Notes: generated by a model not told the origin, from the sequence alone. 64,000 nt of DNA from Dugong dugon (GCA_030035585.1 CM057462.1:113145234-113209233); one strand, 5' to 3'; positions 12,696 to 24,262 are shown, counted from the first letter of the stretch. Program-made: numbers and translations.

Positions 12696-13094
12696 TGCTA
12701 TGGAATGAATTGTGGCCCCCCGCCCCCAAACTATATGTTTGAATCCTAATTCCTGTACCTGTGGATATGATCTTCCTTGGGAAGAGGACTTCCTTTGTTA
12801 TGTTAATGAGGCCTTATCAGTGTAGGGTATGCGCTAAACCTAACCAATTCTGAGTTATAAAAAGAGCAGATTAGACACAAATGTAAGCATGTACTGGGGA
12901 AGACAGGCACAGTAGGAGAATCCTCTAAAATCCAAGGAACCAAGGAACGTCCAAGCTATCAACAAGGAAGGAATTAACATGGCTGAGACCCTGATTTGGC
13001 CTTCAGCATCCAGAAGTGTGAGACAATAAATTTCTGTTCTTTAAAACACCCACTTGTGATATTTCTATTACTCTAGCACTGGGGAACTAAGACA
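12696..13094 (+). mobile_element. Solo LTR, MaLR-like (ERVL-MaLR type)
   Basis: It has the TG...CA ends of an LTR: it begins 'tgctatggaatgaattgtgg' and ends 'ggggaactaagaca'. The body has the order seen in MLT/MST LTRs: 'gaatcctaattcctgtacct', 'gttatgttaatgaggcctta', 'cagaagtgtgagacaataaa' and 'tttctgttctttaaaacacc'. At about 399 bp it is shorter than its two relatives here (16764-17259 and 37233-37793). Adjacent 5-mers (attaa / gttca) match only partly. No internal viral genes remain. Confidence 0.85.
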
Positions 13095-13606
13095 GTTCAA
13101 ATAGTACCATGGGAGATAATTAAATAAGTTAAATGAATGGATAAATGGATGAAAGAAATTTCCCATCTACTGATGTTACTTTAGATCTCTGTGAGTTCCT
13201 GCCTTCTCAAGGGCTTAGCTTCTTCAGAAATCCCCTCTCTCTACTTTTATTTTCAACCTCTCCTTCCCTCCTGTGTCATTCCTATTCACAGTCAGACATG
13301 TTTGAGAATCTTCTATCTTTACAATGTTTCACTGGACTCCATATGTACCTCCTATATCTATCACATTGCTTCTCTTCATAGTCAAGCAGTTCAAAATACC
13401 TTAGACATATTACTGGGACTGTCTAACTTCCCATCTATTCTTTAAAATAAAATTATTATACAATATTTAAGTTTACAAAAATGTAACATCTATTAAAATC
13501 AAGTCCTCGGGTTGCATGCTGTAATCTGCTTACTTTGATTGATTTATTTTTTTATTATAGTATGTATTTATTTATTTTATAATGCCTCCCAACCGCATAT
13601 ATATAT
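13095..13606. other. Unique sequence, nothing recognised
   Basis: Two overlapping open frames (13145-13445) are leucine/serine-rich, a consequence of a pyrimidine-rich stretch, and show no coding evidence. Confidence 0.5.
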
Positions 13607-13803
13607 GGAGTCCCTGCGTGGTGCATATGGTTAAGTGGTTAACTACTAACTAAAAGATTTGCAGAGGCACCTTTGAAGAAAGGCCTGGTGATCTGCTTCT
13701 GAAAAACCAGCTATTGAAAACCCTATAGAGCACAGTTCTACTCTGAGACACATAGGGTTGCCATGACTCAGAACTGACTCTACAGCAACTGATTTGGTTT
13801 CAT
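13607..13803 (+). mobile_element. AfroSINE, type B subfamily
   Basis: A second SINE type. The head is 'ggagtccctgcgtggtgc', the middle 'aagaaaggcctggtgatctg', and the 3' end 'gttgccatgactcagaact' followed by 'gactctacagcaact'. It is longer than type A because of the 'gatctgcttctgaaaaacca' segment. Flanked by similar 'tatatatg' sequences. Confidence 0.92.
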
Positions 13804-13931
13804 TTTAACTGTATATATGCTTCATGATTTCAGGACTTTGCCTGTCTTGTTTATCATTGCACACACAGAAGCAAGCTTGATACAATCAATATTTATTGAA
13901 TAAATACCTGAATAAAAATTTCTCTCCTAGA

Positions 13932-14541
13932 ATGAAGAACACCAAAGACACAAGAAAATATTATCCCATGAGACAAAAAGGGCCACAAAAACCAGAGACT
14001 CCGTTAGCCTGAGACCAGAAGAACTAGATGGTGTCCAACTACCACCAATGACCACCCTGACAGGGAACACAACAGGGAGTCCCTGACAGAGCAGGAGAAA
14101 AGTTGGGTGCAGAATTCAAATTCTAGTAAAAAGACAAGACTTAATGGTCTGACTGAGACTGGAGGGAATCTGAAAGACTTGGCCTCCAGATTCTCTGTTA
14201 GCTCAGAACTGAAGCCATTCCTGAGGCCAACTCTTCAGACAAAGATTAGACTCAACTATAAGACATAATGTGATACTCATGAAGAGAGTGATTCTTAAGT
14301 CAAGTAGATACATGAGACTAAATGGGCAGCTTCTGTACAGAGGCAAGATGAGAAGGAAAAAGGGACAGGAGCTGCTTGAACGGGCATGTGAAATCTGGGG
14401 TAGAAAGGAGGAGTGTGCTGTCACATTATGGGGAGAGTAGTTAGGGTCACGTACAATGTGTGTATATATTTTTGTATGAGAAACTGACTTGAACTGTAAA
14501 CTTTCACTTAAAGCGCAGTAAAAAGTAAAAAAATAAAAAAA
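13932..14541 (+). mobile_element. L1 LINE, 3' UTR fragment
   Basis: Forward-oriented copy of the same 3' UTR seen reversed at 6920-7890, with 'gaacaccaaagacacaagaa', 'agtctgactgagactgg'-like text and 'gaaactgacttgaactgtaa', ending in an A-rich tail. The TSD 'ttctctcctaga' at 13919-13931 and 14541-14553 fixes the edges. No ORF2 is present. The 73-residue reverse-strand frame across it is not a gene. Confidence 0.94.
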
Positions 14542-14553
14542 TTCTCTCCTAGA

Positions 14554-15961
14554 CTATAAACTGAATGAGAGAAGGCAGAATATGTTTTCTTCACTGATAT
14601 ATATCCAGTACCTGGCATACAGGAGTAGAGCAGTAAAAATTTATTGACAAATGGTTCCATAATTGAGAATATTTAGCATATATCATAATATTTCTGATTT
14701 TAAAATATTGATATAACTAATAAACACTGAGAAAGATAAACTGAGCTATCTCTCGCTTCTAGAAATAAAACCATATAAGTATAATAATCTTCTCTGGAAT
14801 ATAATAACCCCTTCAAAACGAAAAGAGAAAAGAGTTAAAGGGTCTTTATAGAGTCAGTCAAGAGAATAGATTTATTTTTTGTTTTTAAAGTGTCATAAAA
14901 ATTTTATTCTATAAACTAGGAAAAAAAGCTGAACACTTAAAGGGCTTTTTAACTTTGGAACATTTTACTATCTCTGGAAAAAGGAAGGCTTCAAGGCCGA
15001 ATATAGTTAAAATTTGCAGTTGCTTTTAAAAACAAGGAGACCTCTACTTTAGAAACAGTATATAGACAAGATCATATTATAAGGTTTTAAGCTTTACCAC
15101 TGATGGTCAGATCTCTAAACTGCCTTTATTTTCTCTGGGCTCCTTATCTTCATCTCTGCCCTGAGGTATTGGTCAAGGCTAGGATGCTGTCTTTGAAGGA
15201 TCCAATCTGGAATGATAAATGAGAGGAAATAGGACATGCAAGTCCACCAATGCTGCTGTTATAAGAAAATAACTCTAGGCTTACTAATTGCTTTACAACT
15301 TCAGGGACACCTGCCAATTATAATTAAGGAATCAAAGAAAAATATTCCATAAATCTTAATAAGGAACCATGGAAAACAGAAGTCAGCAGGAAATACAAGT
15401 TACAGTCTTTCCCAAGAGTTCAATGAAATCTCTCTGTCTGGGCCACTTAATATTATGTACAAACCATAAATCCATAACAAGTATATTACCTAGTTTAAAA
15501 GGCAATGTCTCTTTGTCAACATGTATTTTAATTTATGGTGTCAGAGATACACTATATTTTAGAATGAATTATTATCAGATAAAAGGATTTTGTTTTTAAT
15601 TTTGAATTACTATGCCACCCAGTGTGGTTTCCTGTAAAACTTATTCTTAGGGAAAAAAAATACATCTCTGAAAGCTTATATACCTGAGGAAGGAAAGAAA
15701 AATAGAAAGAGAAATGGATCATTTTGTTAAAATTTTGCATATTAATTTTCATGTTATTGTTGGGAGAAGTATACATTTCCTGACTATACCTCTGTTAATA
15801 GCATCTATGGTGTCCTTTTGCCTGGCTTCCAACCACAAGTATCCACTAACTTGTCTTGTCTGTGGATTCAAATGATACTCCACCTACAGAACTCACCACA
15901 TTTCCATGCTAGGTTATTTGAATCGCAGTTGCCTTGACTTCAAATGAGGCAATAGGGAGGA
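14554..15961. other. Unique sequence, nothing recognised
   Basis: AT-rich with moderate complexity. Short open frames at 15369-15776 have no recognisable domain. Confidence 0.45.
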
Positions 15962-16065
15962 GTCGTACAAAGAACATAGACAGGGTCAGGAAGCAAACAG
16001 ATCTCACTTGAATCCTGGTTTGCATGACCTTGAGCAAATGAGGAAACCTCTTTAAGCCTAAGATT
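15962..16065 (+). mobile_element. MIR SINE fragment
   Basis: The order 'cttgaatcctggtttgcatg', 'accttgagcaaatgagg', 'aaacctctttaagcctaag' matches the MIR central domain. Confidence 0.65.
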
Positions 16066-16330
16066 CATATCCAACGCCTTTGCATTTGCTAATCTTCTCT
16101 CTCTATCCTCTTTACCCAGATCTTTCTATAATTCTGGCCTCTTCTTAATAGTCCACTTCTCAAAAGGGATTTCCAGTAGCTCGTACACAGATCCTCTTGT
16201 ACAAACCCTCTTGTCCTCTCCACCTCCAGTAACTCTCTATCCCATGATTGTGTTTCTCGCTATATTAATTGAATTACTTATTTCTGTGTCTAATGATTCA
16301 TTGCTTGTCACTACCCACTATTACCTAAAG

Positions 16331-16536
16331 CAGTAGTGCTCAGCTGGGAGTGATTTTGCATCCCAGGGGACATTGGACAATATCTGGAAACATTTTTTGG
16401 TTGTTAAAACTTGGGTGGTATCTGGTGGGTAAAAGACAAGGATGTTGTTAAACGTTCTACAAATGTCTAGGAGAATCCCCACAACAAAGATGTATCTGAC
16501 CCAAAATGTTAGTAGTGCTGAGGCTGAGAAACCCTA
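16331..16536 (+). mobile_element. MER5A, non-autonomous hAT-Charlie DNA transposon
   Basis: Terminal 'cagtagtgctcag' and reverse-complementary 'ctgaggctgagaaaccct', with internal 'ggacattggacaatatctgg' and 'caacaaagatgtatctgacc', match MER5A over its full length. Such elements were moved by a transposase supplied in trans and have long been inactive. The 8-bp TSD is too diverged to be convincing. Confidence 0.88.
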
Positions 16537-16601
16537 TTGTAAACTCATGAGAACAACAACTTTGTCTGTCTCATTCTCCCTTTAGTCCCCCGGAGCTAGA
16601 A

Positions 16602-17507
16602 CGTTGTTGTTGTTCTTAGGTGCCTTCCAGTCAATTCCAACCCACTGCGACACTATGTACAACAGAAATAAACACTGCCAGGTCCTGCAGCATCCTCACA
16701 ATTGTTGCTATGTTTGAGCCCATTGTTGCAGCCACTGTGTCAATCCTTCTCACTGAGGGTCTTTGTCATGGATTGAATTGTGTCCCCCAAAAATATCTGT
16801 CAACTTGGCTGGGTCAAGATTCCCAGTATTGTATGATTGTGTACCATTTTGTAACTCTCATGTGATTTCCTTATGTGTTGTAAACTCTATCACTATGATG
16901 AGGTTATACTGATGAAATCTACAAGACTGGATAGTGTCTTAAGCCAATCTCTTTTGAGATATAAAAGAGAGAAGCGAGCAAAGACACATGGGAACCTCAT
17001 ACCACCAAGAAAGCAATGCCGGGAGCAGGGTGTGTCCTTTGGACCTGAGGTTCTTGCACTGAGATGCTCCCAGACTGAGGGAAGACTGATGCATCGCAAA
17101 GACCTTCCTCCAGAGCTGACAGAGAGAAAGCCTTCTGCTGAAGCCAGTGCCCTGAATTAGGACTTGTAGCCTACTGGACTGTGAGAGAATAAACTTCTGT
17201 TTGCTAAAGCCATCCACTTGTGGTATTTCTGTTGAAACAGTGCTAGACGACTAAAAACAGTCTTCCTCTTTTTCGTTAACTCTCTACTTTACCAAACATG
17301 ATGTCCTTCTCCAGGACATCAAACATGATGATCTTCCTCCTGATAGCATGTTCAAAGTATATGAGATGAAGTCTTGCCATCCTTGCTTTGAGGGAGCATT
17401 CTGCGGTACTTTTTCCAAGACAGATTTTTCGTTCTTTTGGCAGTCCATGGTATATTCAATATTCTTCGCCAACACCACAGAAGGACAGACTGACAGACAC
17501 GTGGTGG
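16602..17507 (-). mobile_element. RTE LINE 3' end, reverse orientation, interrupted by an LTR
   Basis: On the plus strand it begins with (GTT)n, the reversed tail, then 'aggtgccttccagtcaattc' and 'gcagccactgtgtcaatcct'. After the LTR it resumes at 'cttcctctttttcgttaact' and runs to 'ttcgccaacaccacag'. The exact TSD 'ggagctagaa' at 16592-16601 and 17508-17517 brackets it. The copy is 5'-truncated and keeps only the 3' UTR and the end of the coding region. Confidence 0.93.
16764..17259 (+). mobile_element. Solo LTR, MaLR-like, inside an RTE element
   Basis: Begins 'tgtcatggattgaattgtgt' and ends 'gacgactaaaaaca'. The exact 5-bp TSD 'gtctt' is at 16759-16763 and 17260-17264, and the flanking RTE text is continuous once the insert is removed. 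It carries the polyadenylation-type 'agagaataaacttctgtttg' near its 3' side. Same family as 37233-37793, which it matches along its length in reverse complement. No retroviral genes are present. Confidence 0.93.
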
Positions 17508-17562
17508 GGAGCTAGAATACTGCCTGGCATATAGTAGCCTTTTGAAAACATCTGTTGAATGA

Positions 17563-17640
17563 ACCTAATGAGAGGGCTGTGGAGAGGAATAAATACGATA
17601 AGCACATAAAGCTCCCAGCAGTGCTATATAAATATGAATT
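17563..17640 (+). mobile_element. MIR-like fragment
   Basis: The text 'gtggagaggaataaatacga', then 'taagcacataaagctcccag', resembles the MIR/L2 3' part ('gaggattaaat...gcacataaagcgc'). Short and diverged. Confidence 0.45.
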
Positions 17641-18316
17641 TCCTCCTTCTCTTGTATTCCTACCTTGGATTCTTAGTGGAGACCTCTAGTACATGTGTTG
17701 ATAATCCTAACTTGCCTGGATTTCTCATCTATTACCTGCTTAAATCTCCAATAATGTTTCAAATTCTGCCAACTGCATACTTGCATGGATCTTCTGATAA
17801 AAGCACCTGCTTTGTGACACCACCTTTAATTTTATGATGGATTGTACCAAATATATTACTCTTGCTTCAAGCTATGTCTGTGTACATCGTAGATAATTTA
17901 CATCATCCTTGATAGTTACACGACCTCCATTCAACGTTCCATGGCATCATCCTTCTTGTAATTCTTTTTTCCAAAGGCAATACCAAATACACGCCATGAA
18001 TTCTAAACATGTGTAAGATGATGTCTGTATTTACTGGATCTTATTCCTGCAATCTATCCTCCTTCAATAAATAATCAGTTGTCAATTTATTTAAGGCAAT
18101 TAGGTGTTTATCTTTTCTGACATTTGTATTGGCCAAGTAGATTAATTACTAGATGTGCTTTTGGCATAATAAATTAGCAAATTATTTACTATTTAAGCTA
18201 TCATCTGTTGCCACTGAAAACTGCCTGGGAAAAAACAGAAAACACAAGCAATTCATTATACATCTAAGGTAACAGTTTAGATATTAAGGGTCAACCAAGT
18301 TAAAATATACATACCT
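17641..18316. other. Unique sequence, nothing recognised
   Basis: The 67-residue open frame at 17634-17837 is hydrophobic but has no recognised homology and no support. Confidence 0.5.
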
Positions 18317-18329
18317 ATACACATTTATT

Positions 18330-18482
18330 GGAAACCCTGGTGGTGCAGTGGTTAACAGCTATGGCTGCTAACCAAAAGGTCAGCAGTTCAAATCCACCAG
18401 GCGCTCCTCGGAAACCCTATGGGGCAGTTCTACTCTGTCCTATAGGGTCGCTATGAGTCGGAATGGACTCAACGGCAATGGG
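18330..18482 (+). mobile_element. AfroSINE, type A (well preserved)
   Basis: One of the cleanest copies in the window, with 'gaaaccctggtggtgcagtg', 'ctaaccaaaaggtcagcagt', 'ggcagttctactctgtccta' and the 3' end 'gggtcgctatgagtcggaat'. The near-identical TSD 'tatacacatttatt' / 'tatacacacttatt' lies at 18316-18329 and 18483-18496. Confidence 0.97.
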
Positions 18483-18496
18483 TATACACACTTATT

Positions 18497-18950
18497 AAGT
18501 TATAAGTAAATAAGAACAAACTTTAGGCACATACTTAGCAAGCAAAAAGATATTATCTTTTTTGCACAACACAACAGATATGGAATTCTGTGTTCAGTTA
18601 CCTACCATGTGATGCATGTTTGGCTTCTTTTCTCCAAAAGGCTTCTCAGAAAATAAAACAGATGTCACATAATATTTGTGTCAATATTTTTTGTATTCTG
18701 TTAATCTATACCCTATAGAAATGTAGTCTTAAACTTACTTGTTCCCTTTTATCAAGTAGTTAAACTATATAGACATGCTTTATGGTGGAATACTTATTTA
18801 TCACCATAAACTAATCGGTCTGAGTAAGTTAAACAACTGTCTTAGAACTGAAACAGAAAGTTATTGTAGTCTTCAAAACTCTTTCTTACTAAACTATCAG
18901 TTTATTGAAATGTGGTTGGCACTTTAATGGCATTTCTGATTGATTATCAA
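18497..18950. other. Unique AT-rich sequence, nothing recognised
   Basis: No repeat or coding signal was recognised. Confidence 0.5.
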
Positions 18951-18960
18951 AATTCATGGC

Positions 18961-19180
18961 TCTAAATGGGAACACCACCCAGGCAAGGATAAGAAGACAG
19001 GAGGGGACAGGAAAGCTGGACGAATGGGAATGGGAAACCCAAGGTCGAGAAGGGAAGAGTGTTGACACAGAATGGGGTTAGCAACCAATGTCACAAAACA
19101 ATGTGTATTAATTGGTTTAATGAGAAACTAATTTGCTTTGTAAACCTTCAGCTAAAGCACAATTAAAAAAAAAAAAAAAG
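18961..19180 (+). mobile_element. Short L1 3'-end insertion
   Basis: About 205 bp of an L1-like 3' UTR ('agaaactaatttgctttgta', 'aaccttcagctaaagcacaa') followed by a poly-A of about 15. The exact 10-bp TSD 'aattcatggc' at 18951-18960 and 19181-19190 shows target-primed reverse transcription with strong 5' truncation. Its 3' UTR is a different variant from the copies at 6.9, 13.9, 27.3 and 61.4 kb. Confidence 0.92.
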
Positions 19181-19190
19181 AATTCATGGC

Positions 19191-21965
19191 ACATTCACTT
19201 ATACATCCTTGGTTGTTTATGCCAGTAGATTAGATTTTAGAATTACCCAGAATCCCTTAAAAGATAATGAATGTTTGAAAGATTAAGGTATTTAACATTG
19301 GTTTTGATTTTAAAATGAAAGCGTGGATATATAGCAAAAAAACCCTAGTTTTCTTACATGTCTTAAGAAAGTCTTCTGTAGCTAAGTTCAAGAGATGGGT
19401 TCTGAAAATCCATGGCAACGTTATTGGAATGTATAGTGTCCTGAAGTAACTTCTCATAAGTGCAAGTACCATTTAGAAAAGCATGTTTTGGTATTTTTGC
19501 TTAATAATCAATATTTACTAAGCAAATGTATTAATATTTGCTTAAAAACTAAAATATATTCATTTAATAAATATCTATTAAGTCGCTATTGTAAACAAAA
19601 TTACTGTGCTAGACAGGTGGAGTTTAAAAATTGAAAAAGTCCCTTAATTCAACTTACCAGAGCATAGGTAAAAATAGTCACAGATGATAAGAAGAAATGA
19701 GTAAAGAACAGATATCAAAGGTAGTTTGAACTGTATGATGTGTGTTCCTTTTTTTTAAACCAATAATCTAGTAGAAGAGTATATACAAGTCTTCCTATTT
19801 TGTAAACAATTCTGCTTCATAAGGAATAATCTTAATGATACATACGAACTATTTTAGTCCTATAGACATGATTACAGGAGAAATACAAGTGCAGTTAAAT
19901 AGTGTGTTACAAATGACACAGAAGACGCAAATGCTACTATTTATGTACTTTTTGCTGATAAAAGTTAAGAGTCTTAGTAGTATTAGTGACAGAACGGGCA
20001 TCAGTACAGAGGAACGCTGTAAACCATCCTGTTAAATATCAACCACAGAATCTATGCCTTTCATTATTTGTGTCAGGAAAGCATATTGTCACCACAATGA
20101 GTTTTGCTTATGCAAAAAGTATATTATAAAATTTACCCTTGATTTACTCAAAATTAATATTTTTGTTGCTGGAAAAATATTGCTAATATTTTACACTTAA
20201 AAGGTAATTTTCAATTCAACAAAGACCATCATGACACACTCTAGAAGAAAATTAATGTAGTTACATGGACATGAAAATTGAACAGCCAAAGATCATGACT
20301 GAGAGTGTATTAGAAGGCCAAGTATACCGTCTGGTGACCAGAGAGGGCGAAGATGGATTAGAGAGAAAAAGCGATGTGAAGATAAAGCAACTTGAACAAA
20401 TTTGAAATACAAAAATGTGACACCATAGGTTTCTCTATTTTATAAAGCACTCCAAGGAAATTAAAAAAAAAGAATAATAAAGAAAGAGAGAGAGAGGGAT
20501 TAGTGATTTTTTTGTGTTCCATGTGGTCACCATACCCTCATGCCATATCCCATCCTAGATAAGCTAATGAGCCTGAGGCTCAAGGGATTACACGGTAAAT
20601 TGAGTGATAGCTGCTTAACTCAGTAGAAAAGGGCACTTTTATTACATGATATCACCAGGCTTTTATGGTGAGCTTTATGAGATCTCACATGGTGATTTAC
20701 AATTACTCTGTGTCACCAGTGTGGCACTACTGTTGCATTGTTTTGGCTATTAAAGTAACTGCCTCCTAAGCCAATTTGCAAACAGAGACAATTTACAAAG
20801 TGGCAGTGCTTTGTACTGTAAAAATAGATGCTAGAGATAATTGGGCAAGGTGGTGTCATGTCACTTGTGTGCAGTTCATTAATTAACTGTTGAAACTGCT
20901 ATAAAATAATAGCCATGTCATCAGGATGAAAGTACTAGCATGCAAAGGAAATAAAATTTAGCAAGAAGGCAGACAGAAGTAGCTGTTACGAATAAAACTC
21001 AAATATTTCCTTCCTTTTAGTACCCCTTCTTATTTGCCTGTAGTTACAAACTCATCCTTCAACTTCTCTTATTATTACTTGTTAGTGTTTATTGGGTGTT
21101 AGATGATGCATGCAATTTATGTTCCACTTCGATCTGTGGATGGTGATGGATTGTTTACTAAAAGAGCTCAGGGATCACTGCTACAGAGCATTGCCTTATA
21201 ATTTTCTCCCACAGTTCAGAAACAAGGTCCATATTAAACATGTTCCCAAATGTGTCGATAATGGGATAACTAATTTCAGCAACACCCAGATCTTTAGCAG
21301 ATCCATCCTGGATTCAGGGAATAATCACACAGAAGGGAAACAACTTTGCCAATAGTAAGAGTCTATGCAAATATAGTGTGTCACTTTTTAATTGTATCAG
21401 TAAACCTACTACTATTATATCATAACCAAACCGGTTAATTGGCAGCTGCATCAAAAGAAAGTGACAGACTGTAAGTCAAAATGTGGTCAGGGTAAAGTAT
21501 TAGAATAGTAACTTGGTGCATTCTGCACCAATAACTATTTTTATCTGCCTTCCGGTTACCAGCTCCACAGTGACCTTAAACCTGAAACTGTGAGATGGAC
21601 TTATCAATCAGAAAAGCCGATGTGCGGAACCTGGATGAAGATGCCTCTGGCTAAAAAAATGTGCAATACCGTTACATACTACGCATAGCCTAGAAAAATA
21701 TAGGTGTGAATACTTAAAGATATTAAGTTTTTTCCTCCATGAGGATTCCCTCTCTGTAGCAATAATGAAAAAACTGGGTCACCTCACAATGGTAATTTTC
21801 CCAGAATTATGGTACACTTGAGTCAGTTTGATCTCCTTTTAGCTGAACATATAGCTAAAGAGGGCAGCGCTGAAAGAAGCAACCTATCATCCTTGTCACT
21901 GAGTGTAAGGGAGAAGGGTGTCTACAGAATGGCCTCCAAGGTCCTGTCAATGATTTTTCAAGGGC
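19191..21965. other. Repeat-poor unique sequence
   Basis: No transposon recognised over 2.8 kb apart from a short purine run (GA)n near 20485-20499. The part at about 20640-21000 is of higher complexity and contains 'gttcattaattaactgttg'. No open frame has coding features. Confidence 0.5.
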
Positions 21966-22012
21966 TTAAAAAACCATTGCCATCGAGTTGATTCTGACTC
22001 ATAGAGACCCTA
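21966..22012 (-). mobile_element. AfroSINE/RTE 3'-tail fragment, reverse
   Basis: The 47 bp including 'aaaccattgccatcgagttg' and 'ttctgactcatagagaccct' match the reversed shared 3' tail of the SINEs and the RTE. Too short to say which. Confidence 0.75.
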
Positions 22013-22439
22013 GGGCTTAGGCTAATGAAATATTTCCTGTCAGAGCTTATTCCACACCTGACATTTCTCATATTTGATCTGTTAATGATTATTGCCCACT
22101 ATGCCAGTTTCAAAGGTCAGATTCATAAAAAGGCTATGTCTCTACCAATTAAGTCCTTCCTTAGGAACCTCATTCAAATATATTTTTATAAACCATGGTG
22201 ACAAGTGTCTGATCCTTACCAGGAACACACAGGTATGATGGTCCTTCCCCAAAGGATCATTTGTTTCCCTGTACTTTGATGAAGGTAACAGTATTCCTTG
22301 TAGAAGTGTTAGTAGTCAAAAAAATAAAATAAAACTGTGGATGATCTTATTTCATGAGTACTTCCATATCTCCTTATGAGATATGATAAGGAATACTAAA
22401 ATTGTATTAGCAAGGAATTATAACAACTTTGGTAAATAT
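22013..22439. other. Unique sequence, nothing recognised
   Basis: No repeat or coding signal recognised. A-run at about 22318-22332. Confidence 0.45.
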
Positions 22440-22985
22440 TTACTCTAGATATTGTATTAATCTGAAATCATTTATCTACAAATAATGGAAACCCAAAGCA
22501 AACTAAGTTGGTAAGAGAGAACTTTCTTAGTTCCAGAACACAAGGATGGATGGAACAACCAAACTACAGAAAGTACAGGGATACAATTGGAGTCGAGGAT
22601 TTGAATCCACCAGGACACTCTCATATCTGAGTCTCCATACTTCTGCCTTGTTTTGTCTAAATGTAGACCAACTTTCTCCAAGTAGTTTTGTTGTTTGAAT
22701 TATTGGAGAAGAAATAACTGTCTCATTTTTAGTTTGAAAAACTGGAAAATATTCTGATTGGTCTAACTTGCATCTGGCAATTACCCCTTGACCAATGAGC
22801 TGGAGGATCTGGATAATGTATGACTGTGGCTAATCCATTTGAACCAAATGTTTGGGCTGAGAGTGGGGTGAGGGAATAGCAGTTCCCAAAAGGAGCTGGG
22901 AGGTGCATGTAGGTGGAGAGTAGAAATGGCCTCTTTCCAGAAGAAGAGATGGAACTGCTGGACAAGCAATTGTGTTAAAAGTTTC
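22440..22985. repeat. Possible ancient interspersed repeat
   Basis: The part with 'ctgattggtctaacttgcat' and 'ccaatgagctggaggatctg' has the wording of a common old mammalian repeat, but it is too diverged for me to name. The two overlapping reverse-strand frames here (22729-22999) are not supported as genes. Confidence 0.3.
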
Positions 22986-23104
22986 ACTGGAAACATCATT
23001 TTAAAATTAAAACACTATTCCTAAAATCCAAATATAATGTATACCTTCTCCTAAAATACTCATCTTTCATAAGAAAGTAATTAAACTCAGAGGATACTAC
23101 CAAA

Positions 23105-23345
23105 TTGTAGATTTTATATTCTAGAAGGGATATGCAGACAATAAACCAATAAACTGAGTTTAAGTTATGAAAGGTATTAGTTGTATGGAGAAAAATAAAG
23201 CAGCGCAAGGAGGGGCAGAAAGAGCTGAGAGAGTTGCTGTTTTCTGTAGGGTGGTCACAGAACCTTCTCTAAAAGGAGCCTTTGAATTGAGACCTGAAGG
23301 GAGTGAATGAATGAGTCATGCAGATATCTGGGGGAAGAGTCAAAT
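23105..23345 (-). mobile_element. L2 LINE fragment, reverse orientation
   Basis: Text such as 'gagacctgaagggagtgaat' and 'gatatctgggggaagag' is the reverse strand of the L2 C-terminal/3' region. Diverged and inactive. Confidence 0.6.
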
Positions 23346-23589
23346 ATTCCTGAACATGAAAATTTGCTTTATCTAACTTGAATTCGAGACTGACATCACA
23401 GATAATGAAGAGATCAGTCATCTAGAAGCCCCTCTACGAACCCTTAGAAAAGAGTTTTACTCTGGGTCTCAGTTTTCTCATCAGATAATAAATACATTGT
23501 TCTGTTTTTTCCCCAAAAAACCTTAAGATTCTTTGATTTGATGAAGTTATTCCCTTATACCTAGCTCAGCTATGCCTACTACTGAGCAG

Positions 23590-24262
23590 TTTATACGTGA
23601 GGCTGGCTGCCATCATCTCATGCCTGGATTACATCAATAGCCTCCTAATTAATGTTCCTGACTCTATCCATGCTGCCCACACATGCTACTCTTAAGATTT
23701 AAGTGAGTTTATATCTCTGCTCAACTCAAAGCCTCCAAAGGGTCTCCAGATTACTCCAGTAAGCTAAAACCCAATTCCTTAAAGACTCACAAGAGCTTGG
23801 ACATAATACTTCTCTGACTTTATCTTATACTATCACTTTCTCACTGGCTTTGAACACACCAGATATGTTCCCACCTTCAGAACTATGCACAGGTTATTTC
23901 CTCTGCCTTAAATGTTCTTTCCTCACTTCTTTACTTCCTTCACATCTTACTCCAGTATCTCCTCCGCGTAGCCTCCCCTAACCACCTCCATTGAAAGCGC
24001 CCACCCTTCCCCCACTCCGTGCAATTGTGCATACACCTTTAGTCCCTTTTATCTTGTTCCAATTTTCCCTATAGCACTTCTCACTTTCTAACACATTATA
24101 TAACCGATTTTTATGTTGTTTATGACCTAGCTCTCTCCACTAGAAGGCATACAACATAAGGGTAGAGCTGGTCACCTGTGTGGCCCACTAACTTACCTTT
24201 ATAGCCTAGAACAGTGTCTGGCACATCATAGGTATTCAATAAATATTCGTTAATGGATGAAA
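23590..24262 (+). mobile_element. L2 LINE 3' end
   Basis: A long, ordered match to the end of L2: 'cctggattacatcaatagcc', 'ctgctcaactcaaagcctcc', 'tatttcctctgccttaaatg', 'tcttactccagtatctcctc', 'tatagcacttctcactttct', 'agaacagtgtctggcacatc' and 'ttcaataaatattcgttaat'. Covers the end of the L2 coding region and its short 3' UTR. Inactive. Confidence 0.85.

Larger units (their letters stand above)
16074..17562 (+). mobile_element. L2 LINE 3' end, split by two later insertions
   Basis: L2 text occurs in three pieces: 16074-16330 ('cctttgcatttgctaatctt', 'attacttatttctgtgtcta'), 16537-16601 ('gtaaactcatgagaacaaca', 'actttgtctgtctcattctc') and 17518-17562 ('ctgcctggcatatagtagcc'). In order they follow the L2 3' end. 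The gaps are filled by a MER5A (16331-16536) and by an RTE (16602-17507), which itself carries an LTR. The order of insertion is therefore L2 first, MER5A and RTE later, LTR last. Confidence 0.8.

Noticed and set aside
13145..13445. Two overlapping open frames with similar composition
   Set aside because: Both arise from a pyrimidine-rich stretch read in two frames, with no homology.
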